From SAR86 cluster bacterium (GTDB lineage: Bacteria; Pseudomonadota; Gammaproteobacteria; Pseudomonadales; Pseudohongiellaceae): DNA of 44,483 nt. Numbering within the stretch: the first letter of the stretch is position 1; each line of letters opens with the position of its first letter. The notes beneath the pieces were generated by a model. The model searched no databases and was not told the DNA's origin. It saw only the letters and a program-made list of their open reading frames with translations. The translations under genes and the position numbers were made by a program. The stretch is taken from the NCBI GenBank assembly GCA_002402175.1, contig NVVJ01000026.1, positions 1-44,483 of the forward strand. The letters run 5' to 3'. Of the stretch, positions 1 to 9,117 are shown piece by piece.

Positions 1-1
1 C

Positions 2-361
2 AGCCAATTTTTTGGTGCTTTTTGCGGTGGATTGATGGGCGGTATTATTTATGGCCAATTTGGTGTGTTTGCCATATTCTGGCTGGTGGCAGGTACGGCC
101 AGTTTCTGGCTACTTTTTGCACTGAGTATGCGGGTTCCCAGACAGCTCAAAAGCTATCTAATTAATATTGGCGTGACGGACCAGGCAGGTGCAATTGCTT
201 CCGCTGATCAATTGAGCCAGGTTGCAGGTGTCGAAGAAGTGGTCGCCGTTGCAGAAGAGGGCGTTGCATACCTAAAAGTAAATCTAGTGGAATTAGACGA
301 AGAAGCATTGGAGAAGTTGTCGTCGCGCAACGCAGCTGGGCCTGATGCGATACACTCATAG
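2..361 (+). CDS. MFS transporter, C-terminal part (cut by window start)
   Basis: The reading frame is open from base 2 and ends at the TAG at 359-361. The first ~50 residues are hydrophobic and Gly-rich and look like the last transmembrane helices of a major facilitator superfamily permease. A soluble tail of ~60 residues follows, containing the stretch GVEEVVAVAEEGVAYLKVN. From memory, the MFS gene between uvrA and ssb in Pseudomonas has a similar tail, so this may be that gene; this is inference. The substrate is unknown. It is followed after only ~20 bases by a headless secA fragment, which is not a normal neighbour. The start lies outside the window. Confidence 0.75.
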   Translation, partial: SQFFGAFCGGLMGGIIYGQFGVFAIFWLVAGTASFWLLFALSMRVPRQLKSYLINIGVTDQAGAIASADQLSQVAGVEEVVAVAEEGVAYLKVNLVELDEEALEKLSSRNAAGPDAIHS

Positions 362-370
362 GTCAGGTAA

Positions 371-1444
371 ATAAGCGTTAGCGAAGTAGATAATCAATTA
401 AGAGGTCGCTCCGGGCGACAGGGTGATCCAGGTTATTCTCGGTTTTACCTGTCAATGGAAGACAATTTGTTACGAATATTTGCAACCGATGGCGTGAAGA
501 ACTTTATGCGCCGCCTGGGAATGGAAAGGGGCGAAGCTATTGAGCACAGTATGGTTACACGCTCAATTGAAAAAGCGCAGCGCAAGGTCGAAGGGCGAAA
601 TTTCGATATTCGAAAACAATTACTCGAATATGACAATGTGGCTAATGATCAACGTACGATTATTTACCGTCAACGAAATGAATTAATGGCCAGTGAAGAT
701 ATTGCTGAATTGCTTACTGAGATGCGAACTGATGTCGTGAGCCAGTTGGTGGATGTGTACATTCCTCCTCAAAGTGTTCCTGAACAATGGGATGTTTCAG
801 GGTTGGAACAAGCTATTGAAACAGAGTTTTCGAGTACGCAGAATATACAACAGTGGCTAAATGACGATGATCAATTATATGAGGATCGAATAAAGCAAAA
901 AATCGATGAGATTCTGTTGAGCGACTACGAGCAGAAATCAGCAACTGTAGGCGACAAGATGCGAGTTTTTGAAAAACAGATAACTCTGCAAATTTTGGAT
1001 GGTCTCTGGAAAGATCATTTGGCGACTATGGATCATTTGCGTCAGGGTATTTTCTTGCGCAGCTATGGAGGCAAAAATCCGAAACAAGAATATAAGCGAG
1101 AAGCTTTTGTTCTATTTCAGGATTTGATGGTCAACTTGCAGCAGGAAGTCATAAAGGTTTTAAGTCATGTAAAAATTCGCCAGGAGGATGAGGCGGATGC
1201 AATAGAGCGTCAGCGAGAACAGGAACGAGCGAAAGAGCAGGTTAACTTTCAGCATCAGGCCATGTCAGCTATGTCAGAAGCGCCGCCAGAAAGTGCTAAT
1301 CAGGCAGCGGCTGGCCAGGCTCAGGCAAATCCAGAAGACAGTGCTGCACCTTTTGTGCGTAACATGGCAAAAGTCGGGCGTAATGAGCCTTGCCCCTGCG
1401 GCTCGGGCAAGAAATTCAAAGTATGTCATGGAAAAATTGTGTAG
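371..1444 (+). pseudogene. secA: secA 3' fragment, 5'-truncated preprotein translocase ATPase
   Basis: Translation in the frame of 389 gives [20 protein letters not shown], which matches the end of the second nucleotide-binding fold of SecA. The helical scaffold/wing regions follow, then the C-terminal zinc-binding tail [14 protein letters not shown]. About 355 residues remain of a family of ~900. The DEAD-like motor fold, the preprotein cross-linking domain and most of NBD2 are missing. Stops at 359-361 and 368-370 in the same frame close it off from the MFS gene. The first ATG (455) lies inside a conserved motif and has no ribosome binding site. Such a fragment could not translocate protein. 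The downstream neighbour argJ is the expected one in Pseudomonas, so the 3' side is native and the break is on the 5' side. It is either a real lesion or partial copy, or an assembly joint. Confidence 0.85.
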
Positions 1445-1484
1445 CGAGCACTAGCAGAAGAAGCATGGTAGAGGACACACGCAA

Positions 1485-2702
1485 ATGGCGGTAGGAAAAG
1501 GTGAAATCGGTAAAATTCATGCCGTTGCAGGTGTTCGGCTAGGGGCAATAGAAAGCAATATACGCTATGAGAATCGCCTTGATTTGGTGCTAATTGAAAT
1601 TGCCGCGCAATCCACTGTGGCGGGAGTATTCACTCAAAACGCATTTTGCGCAGCGCCTGTAAATATTTGTAAAGAACACCTACAAGAGGCAAGTAGTCGT
1701 TACTTCCTTATTAATACTGGCAATGCTAATGCTGGCACTGGTCAGCCCGGTGCATTGGCTGCATTAGATTGTTGCCAGGCTGTAGCTGACCTATGCCAGG
1801 TAAGTAGCAAAGAAGTATTACCTTTTTCCACAGGTGTAATTGGCGAAGCACTTCCAAAGGAAAAAATCATTAGTGCAGTACCCAGGGTATTTGAAAGCCT
1901 TTCAGAAATGAATTGGCTAAAAGCAGCTCAAGGGATATTAACAACTGACACTCGGCCAAAAATCGCGTCCACACAAATCGAGATTGCTGGTACTACCATT
2001 AATATAACTGGAATGGCGAAGGGATCAGGCATGATCAAACCCAATATGGCGACGATGTTGGGCTTTGTTTTTACAGATATTGAAATTGATAAGCCACGCT
2101 TGTCAGAGTTGTTATCAGATTCTGTGGCTCAGTCATTTAATCGACTTACAGTTGATGGAGATACTTCAACCAACGATAGTTGTATGTTAGTTGCTACAGG
2201 AAAAAGCGGTGTAAAAATAGACGATGCGAGTAACGAAGAAGCGAATGCATTTCGCGAAGCATTAAATTCCATTTTCCTTGAGTTGGCCACAGGATTAATT
2301 AAAGATGCTGAAGGCGCTACAAAATTTATTACAATTAAAGTTAACCAGGGAGTATCTTTCGAAGAATGCCTTTTAGTAGCTTATACGGTTGCTGAATCAC
2401 CACTGGTTAAAACCGCCTTTTTTGCCTCGGACCCAAATTGGGGAAGAATTCTTGCAGCCGTTGGCCGTGCAGGAATTGAAAATTTAAATGTGGAAGCTAT
2501 CACTATCGACCTTGGAGATGTGCGAGTGGTTTCCCAGGGAGCCGTGGACGCGAGCTATACCGAGAGTTCAGGGCAAACGGAAATGGACAAGGATGAAATT
2601 CTTGTAGAAATAAATCTTGCGCGCGGTGATGCAACCGCGTCGGTATTCACTTCAGATCTTTCCCATGACTATGTACGGATCAACGCGGACTATCGTAGTT
2701 AA
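1485..2702 (+). CDS. argJ: ArgJ, glutamate N-acetyltransferase / amino-acid acetyltransferase
   Basis: ArgJ moves the acetyl group from N-acetylornithine to glutamate in arginine synthesis (cyclic pathway); bifunctional members also make N-acetylglutamate from acetyl-CoA. The 405-residue length is normal. The autoproteolysis site is visible as KGSGMIKPNMATML, with the nucleophilic Thr at residue 190. The proenzyme is cut before this Thr to give alpha and beta chains. Other family landmarks are NTGNANAGTG near 77-86 and the DPNWGRILAAVGRAG stretch in the beta chain. The start ATG at 1485 lies 40 bases after the secA stop, so the two may be cotranscribed. Whether it is mono- or bifunctional cannot be told by eye. 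Confidence 0.95.
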   Translation: MAVGKGEIGKIHAVAGVRLGAIESNIRYENRLDLVLIEIAAQSTVAGVFTQNAFCAAPVNICKEHLQEASSRYFLINTGNANAGTGQPGALAALDCCQAVADLCQVSSKEVLPFSTGVIGEALPKEKIISAVPRVFESLSEMNWLKAAQGILTTDTRPKIASTQIEIAGTTINITGMAKGSGMIKPNMATMLGFVFTDIEIDKPRLSELLSDSVAQSFNRLTVDGDTSTNDSCMLVATGKSGVKIDDASNEEANAFREALNSIFLELATGLIKDAEGATKFITIKVNQGVSFEECLLVAYTVAESPLVKTAFFASDPNWGRILAAVGRAGIENLNVEAITIDLGDVRVVSQGAVDASYTESSGQTEMDKDEILVEINLARGDATASVFTSDLSHDYVRINADYRS

Positions 2703-2744
2703 ACTTCGTTGAGTTTACTAATTCCAGGAGGCGCAGTTGTTACC

Positions 2745-3689
2745 ATGACACAATCCTGCGCTATTCATGTTGCCGTTGGCGTTATAAAAAATTCAACAAA
2801 TGATGTGTTGGTGTCTTTGCGACCTGTTGCAGCCCACCAGGGTGGATTGTGGGAGTTTCCCGGAGGTAAGCTCGAAGCTGGCGAAGATGTAAAGACTGCT
2901 TTGTGCCGGGAGCTGTATGAAGAACTAGGGATTAAGGTTCTTAAATGTTTTCCTCTGAAAAAAATTAAGCATCACTACGCGGATAAGTCAGTTCTTCTTG
3001 ATGTTTGGCAAGTAACTGAATTTCAGGGAATACCAACAGGTCGTGAAGGACAGCCAGTAGAGTGGCGCTCTATTTTCAGTCTTCGAGCTGTCGATTTTCC
3101 TGAGGCCAACGCGGCGATAATTCGAACTCTTAGTTTGCCATCCAGAATAGCCATAACACCCGCTGCTGAAAATCTAACAGACCTCATTAAAATTACTGAT
3201 CGATTACTAAATCAGGACTTACCCATTATTCAATTCAGACAGAAAGGTCTGGATACTCCTACTTATAAACAGTGGTTTGAGTTAACTCAGGCAAAGTGCG
3301 CAAAAGCTGGGAAAAAACTAATGGCAAATCAGGATGTGGATGATGACCTGCTGATCGAACCTCACGATTGCCATGCAACCTCAAAATTACTTATGAACCT
3401 GCAAAGTAGACCCGTAGGCAGCCAGCAATTGTTTAGTGCCTCCTGCCATAACCTCGAAGAGCTCAGGAAGGCAGAGGCTCTGGAAGCGGATTTTGTATTC
3501 CTGTCACCAGTCAATAGTACTAAAAGCTATACGGTGGAACAGACCTTAGGCTGGCAGTCGTTTAAAGACTTAGCCGCCAAGGTTAGCATGCCAGTTTATG
3601 CCCTAGGCGGAGTAGGTAGCGGTGAGGTAGACATGGCCCTAGCTCACGGGGGTCATGGCATAGCCGGAATATCTGCATTTTACCCGTAG
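2745..3689 (+). CDS. Nudix hydrolase fused to ThiE-like domain (MutT/thiamine phosphate synthase-like)
   Basis: The first ~130 residues are a MutT-type Nudix hydrolase; the Nudix box reads GGKLEAGEDVKTALCRELYE followed by ELGI, with all Glu ligands present. MutT proteins hydrolyse oxidised dGTP. The remaining ~170 residues form a TIM-barrel resembling thiamine-phosphate synthase (ThiE/TenI), with FRQKG near its start and YALGGVGSGEV plus GGHGIAGISAFYP at the phosphate-binding end. This fusion next to secA/argJ is known in pseudomonads; the role of the ThiE-like part is unclear. I chose ATG 2745, with AGGAGG at 2726-2731 (13-base spacing, long). An in-frame TTG at 2709 would add 12 residues without family support. 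Confidence 0.9.
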   Translation: MTQSCAIHVAVGVIKNSTNDVLVSLRPVAAHQGGLWEFPGGKLEAGEDVKTALCRELYEELGIKVLKCFPLKKIKHHYADKSVLLDVWQVTEFQGIPTGREGQPVEWRSIFSLRAVDFPEANAAIIRTLSLPSRIAITPAAENLTDLIKITDRLLNQDLPIIQFRQKGLDTPTYKQWFELTQAKCAKAGKKLMANQDVDDDLLIEPHDCHATSKLLMNLQSRPVGSQQLFSASCHNLEELRKAEALEADFVFLSPVNSTKSYTVEQTLGWQSFKDLAAKVSMPVYALGGVGSGEVDMALAHGGHGIAGISAFYP

Positions 3690-3936
3690 CCCGCTATATC
3701 GTCTTTGAGCTAAGAGAAAGAAAGCAGTATAGCCAGCAAGCTACTGATATGAATAGAGTTAGCATATGCTGAAAAAGGCTATTTGTGATAAAGTATTTGT
3801 CAATTAGGCAGATACAGCAATGTGGATCGATAAGAAGTGCGATGTTTCTGATTTATGGCTGGATATGTGACCTGGATCACTGAGATATTTACTAACTTGT
3901 TGAAAATGTAAGAATAAATTGTGTTACGGCGAAAAA

Positions 3937-6045
3937 ATGAATCAACCTAGTGTGACTTTGCTATCTAAATTTGTGAGCTCCAGAATAATACTGCCCGTAG
4001 CAGGTAGTTTGATTTTGATTTCTTCAAATATGGCCTTCGCTGACTTCGCCGTTCTTGTGGCTGAAGGTGTGCTTGTTGAAAAAAATCCAGTAGAGGAAGT
4101 TGTACCTGATGACGAGAATACGCCTACAGTTACCTCTGATCCTCATATTATTGGTTCTGCAATCAATGCATCCTATGTCAGTACAGGTGGCTGGGCAGTA
4201 ACCGGTGCTGATTTTATTGATGCGGCAGTTGTTGTTTACGATTTTAATCTTACAGGGTCTGTTACTCAGGCGACTTTAACTCTTCCCCTGGAAGATGTGT
4301 TTCCTCAGAATGGATTCGCGGATATTGAAATTTTCGTGTATTCAGATAACGGTTTTGTTGAATTCACAGATTACTCAGATGGTTTTTCAACGCCAGTTGC
4401 CAGCATTAATGCGACAGGACTAACCCAGATAGAACTGGATGTGACAGGCGCGGTGAACTCGGTACTCACCAGCAGCCGGTATGTCGCTTTTAGAGTACAA
4501 AGCAGCCTGACACCAGGCTCTGTATCTACCACTTCAATTCCTGCCTGGACCGGGGTTAAATTAAGAGAAGAGGCTTCGCTTTTACAGTTCACGCCAGGCC
4601 CTGCGCCAATCCTGCCTAATGACATTGCACGATTCGATGGTTTTACTCTGCAAGTGCCAAATATTGAAGTGGCAGGTGTTGGTGAGGCAGCGATTCAGCT
4701 TAAGGTTGTTGATTCGAATAATCTTTTGTTTGAGCTGACGTTTGCCGAAATTACTGGCGCCGGGGTTACCCCGCCACCTATTTCTGGCACTGATCTGTTT
4801 AATTGCAGCGCGTTTTCACCTCCCTCAATTACGGCTGTGGCGTCAGGCACATCTACCTATTCAGTCAATTCGGGGATACTGGATATTCCCAGTGTTAATT
4901 TTAACGATGAACAATTGTCCTTTCGACTGGAATATATAGAGGGTACCAACCCATGGATATTTGAAACATTGTCTATTGGCGAAGTACAGTCAGGGCCAGC
5001 TCAGGCTACGATATCAGCGCTGGGTGGAGGGCTCATAGTTGAATCTACCCAGGATTTTATCCCGCTTTGTCATGGCTGGGTTCTAATCGGAGACTCAACA
5101 CGAAATCGTGTAGTTGAGAGAAACCTTCTCTCTGGGGAAACCGGTGCTACTTATCCATTTAATGCAATTCCGGATCAATTTACGTTAGACCGGGTCAATG
5201 GTGCCGTCTACATGACCGTGCACCCCGAAACAGAAAGGCTCTATCGGCTCGACCTGAACACAGGCGCCATTACATCGAACCATATCTCTCAGATATTTAC
5301 CGGAATCTCTGGCTCTCACACTTATAGCTGGACATTGCGCGATTTAGCGCTAGGTGAGAATGGAGATATTTTCGCCTTGATGTTTGACAATGTTGAACTT
5401 GATCCAGGAGATGGCATTCCCTATGCCGGTGATGGCCTGTGGTTGGGGTTAATGGATCCAAGTGCAAATTTTCTTGTACCCAGTATCCCTCTGGAACTCC
5501 CAGTTCGAGTAGAATATGACAATGTTCTTGATCATGTTTTTCTGGCCACAGAATCTAATCTGGCTACCTTCGATTTTGACCCGGCAACCAATGCAATTAC
5601 GTTTATTTCTGGTACAGACGTAGCGGTAGGTGGTGGGTGTACAGATTTTAATATTTCACCAGACGGTAGTCGTTTGGCCTATTCCTGTCCAAACGGGAAT
5701 CGTGCTACCCCCAATTTTAGTATTGTAGATATGTCACCAGTTTCCTATTTTGACTCTGATGGTGAGTGGTTTCTGGGGAGTTCTCCGGTAAGCGCTACAT
5801 TTAATAGTGGTGGTACGATATTAATCGCCACCGACAATGAAAAGCTCTACTTCTTTGATGTTGTGACTCACCTGATTCTGGAAGATTTTGAATTAGGTTT
5901 GGTGGAAGGAGAAACAATTCGTAAAATCAGAATTTCTCTCGATGGACAATATCTAATTTTATTCCTGCAAAATGAAGTGCACGACGAAAGCAGTAAGTTC
6001 TACTGGATGCCAATGCCGGCAATCTTTGGAACGCCGCTACCATAG
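3937..6045 (+). CDS. Unrecognised secreted protein, beta-rich with propeller-like C-terminus
   Basis: I do not recognise a named family. The 702-residue product starts with a Sec-type signal peptide ending near SSNMAFA/DFAV. Residues ~60-190 form an all-beta domain reminiscent of DNRLRE/disaggregatase-type secreted beta-sandwiches (weak resemblance). The last ~330 residues contain repeated short motifs such as RVVERNLLSGETG, LYRLDLNTGAIT and LYFFDVVTHLILEDF, typical of YncE-like or quinoprotein-like beta-propeller blades. There is no membrane anchor or lipobox, so it is probably periplasmic or exported. ATG 3937 is preferred to the TTG at 3919 because the signal peptide begins there. It sits alone between the Nudix/ThiE gene and yacG with a ~250-base upstream gap, and looks like an insertion into an otherwise conserved order. 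Confidence 0.8.
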   Translation: MNQPSVTLLSKFVSSRIILPVAGSLILISSNMAFADFAVLVAEGVLVEKNPVEEVVPDDENTPTVTSDPHIIGSAINASYVSTGGWAVTGADFIDAAVVVYDFNLTGSVTQATLTLPLEDVFPQNGFADIEIFVYSDNGFVEFTDYSDGFSTPVASINATGLTQIELDVTGAVNSVLTSSRYVAFRVQSSLTPGSVSTTSIPAWTGVKLREEASLLQFTPGPAPILPNDIARFDGFTLQVPNIEVAGVGEAAIQLKVVDSNNLLFELTFAEITGAGVTPPPISGTDLFNCSAFSPPSITAVASGTSTYSVNSGILDIPSVNFNDEQLSFRLEYIEGTNPWIFETLSIGEVQSGPAQATISALGGGLIVESTQDFIPLCHGWVLIGDSTRNRVVERNLLSGETGATYPFNAIPDQFTLDRVNGAVYMTVHPETERLYRLDLNTGAITSNHISQIFTGISGSHTYSWTLRDLALGENGDIFALMFDNVELDPGDGIPYAGDGLWLGLMDPSANFLVPSIPLELPVRVEYDNVLDHVFLATESNLATFDFDPATNAITFISGTDVAVGGGCTDFNISPDGSRLAYSCPNGNRATPNFSIVDMSPVSYFDSDGEWFLGSSPVSATFNSGGTILIATDNEKLYFFDVVTHLILEDFELGLVEGETIRKIRISLDGQYLILFLQNEVHDESSKFYWMPMPAIFGTPLP

Positions 6046-6090
6046 ATAGCCGTGCTATTTGCTTGTCAGTATTTTGTAGCAGTTTAACGG

Positions 6091-6288
6091 CTACTGGTCT
6101 TGAAGGTCTTCCGCTACAGGATAGTTGATATCACCCGGGATGGCATTTCTTTCGCTGGCCCACTCTCCAAAGTCGATTAGCTTGCAGCGTTTGCTGCAAA
6201 AAGGTCGAAACTTATTCTTTTCAATCCATGCCACTTGCTTTAGACAAGTGGGGCAATCAACTGATTTTTGTGTTGGCTTGTTGTTCAT
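6091..6288 (-). CDS. yacG: YacG, zinc-binding DNA gyrase inhibitor
   Basis: This is a 65-residue protein with the four-Cys zinc site of YacG: CPTC near residue 17 and CSKRCK near 31, followed by the conserved [11 protein letters not shown] segment. E. coli YacG binds the GyrB C-terminal region and inhibits gyrase. Its ATG overlaps the coaE stop by four bases (ATGA on the minus strand), so the two are translationally coupled. In E. coli zapD lies between the two; here it is absent. Confidence 0.93.
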   Translation of the reverse strand: MNNKPTQKSVDCPTCLKQVAWIEKNKFRPFCSKRCKLIDFGEWASERNAIPGDINYPVAEDLQDQ

Positions 6289-6905
6289 GATGATTTTGCC
6301 AGAGTAAGGTATTGTTTATGAAGGCTGTCTACTTCGTTGTGTAGAGTTTGAGGATCAGCTTCGTTTGCAAGAATATCATCGGCTTTTTGTAGGCGCAGTT
6401 CTCGGCTAATTTGTGATTTGATAATTGATTGTACCGTTTCTGAATCGCTCTGATCTCGTTTCAGAGTTCTCTGAAGCTGAGTCTGCTCACTTACATCAAT
6501 AACTAAAACTCTGTTCACCAGCTCATGTTGTTTAGTCTCGAGAAGCAAAGGCGATTCAAGTATGCAGTAGGTAGAGCTAGCGTTTTCAAGGCGGTTTTTC
6601 ATCAGCTCGGAAATTAGAGGATGCAATAATTTCTCTAACCAGGTTTTCTGAGTATTGTCGGAAAATATAATTTGCCTTAAACGTTGTCGATCTAATTCGC
6701 CATCGGTACTAATTATATCTGCTCCAAAGTGCTCGGCTATTTTTTCAAGCGCAGGAGAACCTGGAACCACTACTTCTCTGGATAATGAGTCGGCATTGAT
6801 AACGTCAATGCCATAGGACTGAAAAATCGCAGCAACTGTGGACTTGCCACTACCAATCCCACCGGTTAGGCCAACCACATATGTTGAGCTTTTTTGTTCG
6901 GCCAT
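6285..6905 (-). CDS. coaE: CoaE, dephospho-CoA kinase
   Basis: CoaE phosphorylates the 3' hydroxyl of dephospho-CoA, the last step of coenzyme A synthesis. The P-loop GGIGSGKST is at residues 15-23, and [13 protein letters not shown] carries the substrate-binding Asp. The length of 206 residues is normal. It starts 9 bases after the pilD stop and overlaps yacG, giving a pilB-pilC-pilD-coaE-yacG string as in Pseudomonas. Confidence 0.95.
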   Translation of the reverse strand: MAEQKSSTYVVGLTGGIGSGKSTVAAIFQSYGIDVINADSLSREVVVPGSPALEKIAEHFGADIISTDGELDRQRLRQIIFSDNTQKTWLEKLLHPLISELMKNRLENASSTYCILESPLLLETKQHELVNRVLVIDVSEQTQLQRTLKRDQSDSETVQSIIKSQISRELRLQKADDILANEADPQTLHNEVDSLHKQYLTLAKSS

Positions 6906-6914
6906 GTCTGCTGT

Positions 6915-7814
6915 TTAACCAACGATATTGTTCATATAGAAAGAGCTTATTTGCGGGCCCCAGATAAGCATAATAAACCCAGCACCTGTTAAGAAAGGGC
7001 CGAAAGGCATGGGAATAGATTTGTCACGCCCCAAGAATACAATCATTCCAAGTCCAAAGAATGCCCCAACAAGTGAAGAAAGTAAGATAATGGGCAGTAG
7101 GCTTTGCCATCCCATCCAGGCGCCAAGAGCGGCGAGTAGCTTGAAATCACCATACCCCATGCCTTCCTTGCCGGTCGTCAGTTTAAACCCCCAATAAATG
7201 ACCCAGAGCACCAGGTAGCCGGCAATGGCACCTATTACAGCGTCTCTGAGACTAACGCCAAACCCCAGGTCAACTGTATTGACCAATAACCCTAACCACA
7301 GCAGGGGGAGGGTTATGTTATCGGGAAGTAATTGTTGGTCAAAATCGATCAGTGTTAGTGCGATCAGGGACCAACTTAAAAGCAGCAGTGCGAGAGTGAG
7401 TAAGGTGGCGCCAAAACTCATTGCCACCAGAGCAGACAACAAGCCAGTTACAAATTCTACACAGGGGTAGCGAAGAGATATTTTAGATTTACAGCTGGAG
7501 CATTTTCCACCAAGAAACAAATAACTAAAGACAGGAATATTTTCCCAGGGCTTAATTTTATGATTACAAAGTGGGCAATGAGAATCAGGTTTCTGTAGAT
7601 TAAATACTTTAAACTTTGCTGAGGAATCGTTGCTATCGGGAATGGTATTTTCAATTTCGAGATAATCACAGCACTGCTCTTTCCATTCCCGCTGCAACAT
7701 AATAGGCAGTCGATACACTACTACATTCAGGAAGCTGCCAACTAAAAGCCCCAGCACAGAACAGATTGTTATCAATAATGTGGGGCTGGCAGAAAGGAGG
7801 TCAATAATTTCCAT
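6915..7814 (-). CDS. pilD: PilD, type IV prepilin peptidase / N-methyltransferase
   Basis: This inner-membrane aspartic protease removes the short leader of type IV prepilins and type II secretion pseudopilins, and methylates the new N-terminal Phe. The cytoplasmic zinc-type Cys tetrad is visible at residues 80, 83, 105 and 108. The catalytic aspartates are Asp157 (LTLIDFD) and Asp223 in the GMGYGD motif. Several hydrophobic helices fill the rest of its 299 residues. Substrates in the window are the two pilins further along the minus strand. The gene follows pilC by 15 bases and precedes coaE by 9. Confidence 0.96.
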   Translation of the reverse strand: MEIIDLLSASPTLLITICSVLGLLVGSFLNVVVYRLPIMLQREWKEQCCDYLEIENTIPDSNDSSAKFKVFNLQKPDSHCPLCNHKIKPWENIPVFSYLFLGGKCSSCKSKISLRYPCVEFVTGLLSALVAMSFGATLLTLALLLLSWSLIALTLIDFDQQLLPDNITLPLLWLGLLVNTVDLGFGVSLRDAVIGAIAGYLVLWVIYWGFKLTTGKEGMGYGDFKLLAALGAWMGWQSLLPIILLSSLVGAFFGLGMIVFLGRDKSIPMPFGPFLTGAGFIMLIWGPQISSFYMNNIVG

Positions 7815-7829
7815 AGACAGAAGTGCTGC

Positions 7830-9047
7830 TTACATTACCGCGCCGAGTTGGAAAATTGGCAGATACATCGCAATCATCAAACCACCAATAAGAACGCCAA
7901 GAACAGCCATAATCATTGGCTCCATAAGGGCGGTCAATCCGTCGACAGCGTTATCAACTTCGGCCTCATAATAAATTGCACATTTATCCAGCATTGAATC
8001 CAACGCGCCAGATTCCTCTCCGATACCTACCATTTGGGTAATCATTGACGGGAACAGCGTGGTGTTTTTGATTGCAAAATTTAATTGCTGCCCAGTGGTA
8101 ACATCGTCCCTGATTTTTAGCGTAGCCGTGGAATACACAATATTACCGGTTGCGCCTGCTACCGACTCCAGTGCATCTACCAATGGCACACCTGCTGAGA
8201 ACGTAGTGGATAGAGTTCTGGTAAAACGTGCATAACATGAGCTGTTAAGTATGGGCCCTACAACTGGTAGCTTTAAAGAGATTCGGTCAACTGCCTGCCT
8301 AACTTTTAATGATCTATGTTTTGCTTCCGAGAAAATATAACCAGCAGCCACGCCGCCAATTAACACCTTCCACCAATGAGCGATTGCCAGGTCAGACAAG
8401 TTCAATACAAATAAGGTAAATGCGGGTAACTCAGCACCAAAGCTTGAAAATGTTGTGGCGAATTGAGGTACAACCTTAATTAGTAGAATGGCTGTTACCA
8501 CTAACGCGATTGCTACAACAGCAATTGGATAGTTCATTGCCTTTTTAATTTTAGCTTTTAACGCTTCTGATTTTTCTTTGTATGTGGCCAATCGATCCAG
8601 CATGGTTTCCAGTGCGCCAGACTGCTCACCAGCATCCACCAAATTACAGAATAAATCATCAAAATAACGGGGGTGTTTGCGAATACAATCGGCGAAGTTA
8701 TTACCCGCGGCTACGTCGTCTCGAATCAGCATAACCAGATCGCGCATTGATGGATTTTCCAGACTTTCACCCACAATCTCGAATGATTGTACGAGAGGAA
8801 TACCAGATTTCATCATTGTGGCCAGCTGTCGCGTAAACACGGCAATATCGCCTGGCTTAATTGCTTGCTTCCTTGGCCCAAAAAAATCTTTTGACTTGCG
8901 CTTTACCTTAGTAGGATTTACACCCTGCTTTCGCAATTGCGCCTTTACAAGCGCCTGAGAGCTGCCCTGTATCTCTCCCTTGGACTTGTTGCCGTTTTTA
9001 TCGGTTCCCTGCCACAGGTATATCGTTTGTGTTGCTTCAGTCGCCAT
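7830..9047 (-). CDS. pilC: PilC, type IV pilus inner-membrane platform protein
   Basis: PilC is the GspF-family platform protein around which pilin subunits are assembled, driven by the PilB ATPase. It has 405 residues, two homologous T2SF domains (roughly 70-195 and 275-395) and three hydrophobic segments. Typical motifs are FTRQLATMMKSGIPLVQSFE in the first half and FTRTLSTTFSAGVPLVDALE in the second. The start ATG follows a GAGGTG ribosome binding site by four or five bases. It lies 70 bases downstream of pilB and 15 bases upstream of pilD. Confidence 0.96.
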   Translation of the reverse strand: MATEATQTIYLWQGTDKNGNKSKGEIQGSSQALVKAQLRKQGVNPTKVKRKSKDFFGPRKQAIKPGDIAVFTRQLATMMKSGIPLVQSFEIVGESLENPSMRDLVMLIRDDVAAGNNFADCIRKHPRYFDDLFCNLVDAGEQSGALETMLDRLATYKEKSEALKAKIKKAMNYPIAVVAIALVVTAILLIKVVPQFATTFSSFGAELPAFTLFVLNLSDLAIAHWWKVLIGGVAAGYIFSEAKHRSLKVRQAVDRISLKLPVVGPILNSSCYARFTRTLSTTFSAGVPLVDALESVAGATGNIVYSTATLKIRDDVTTGQQLNFAIKNTTLFPSMITQMVGIGEESGALDSMLDKCAIYYEAEVDNAVDGLTALMEPMIMAVLGVLIGGLMIAMYLPIFQLGAVM

Positions 9048-9117
9048 GGGTCACCTCAGCCTCTGTGTAGTGAATATACAATGAGTCAACTATAGCACGT
9101 CATCGTATAATTATGTA

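Noticed and set aside
455..1444. A functional short SecA starting at ATG 455
   Set aside because: The ATG is inside the SMED motif of SecA, has no ribosome binding site, and the product would lack the motor domain.
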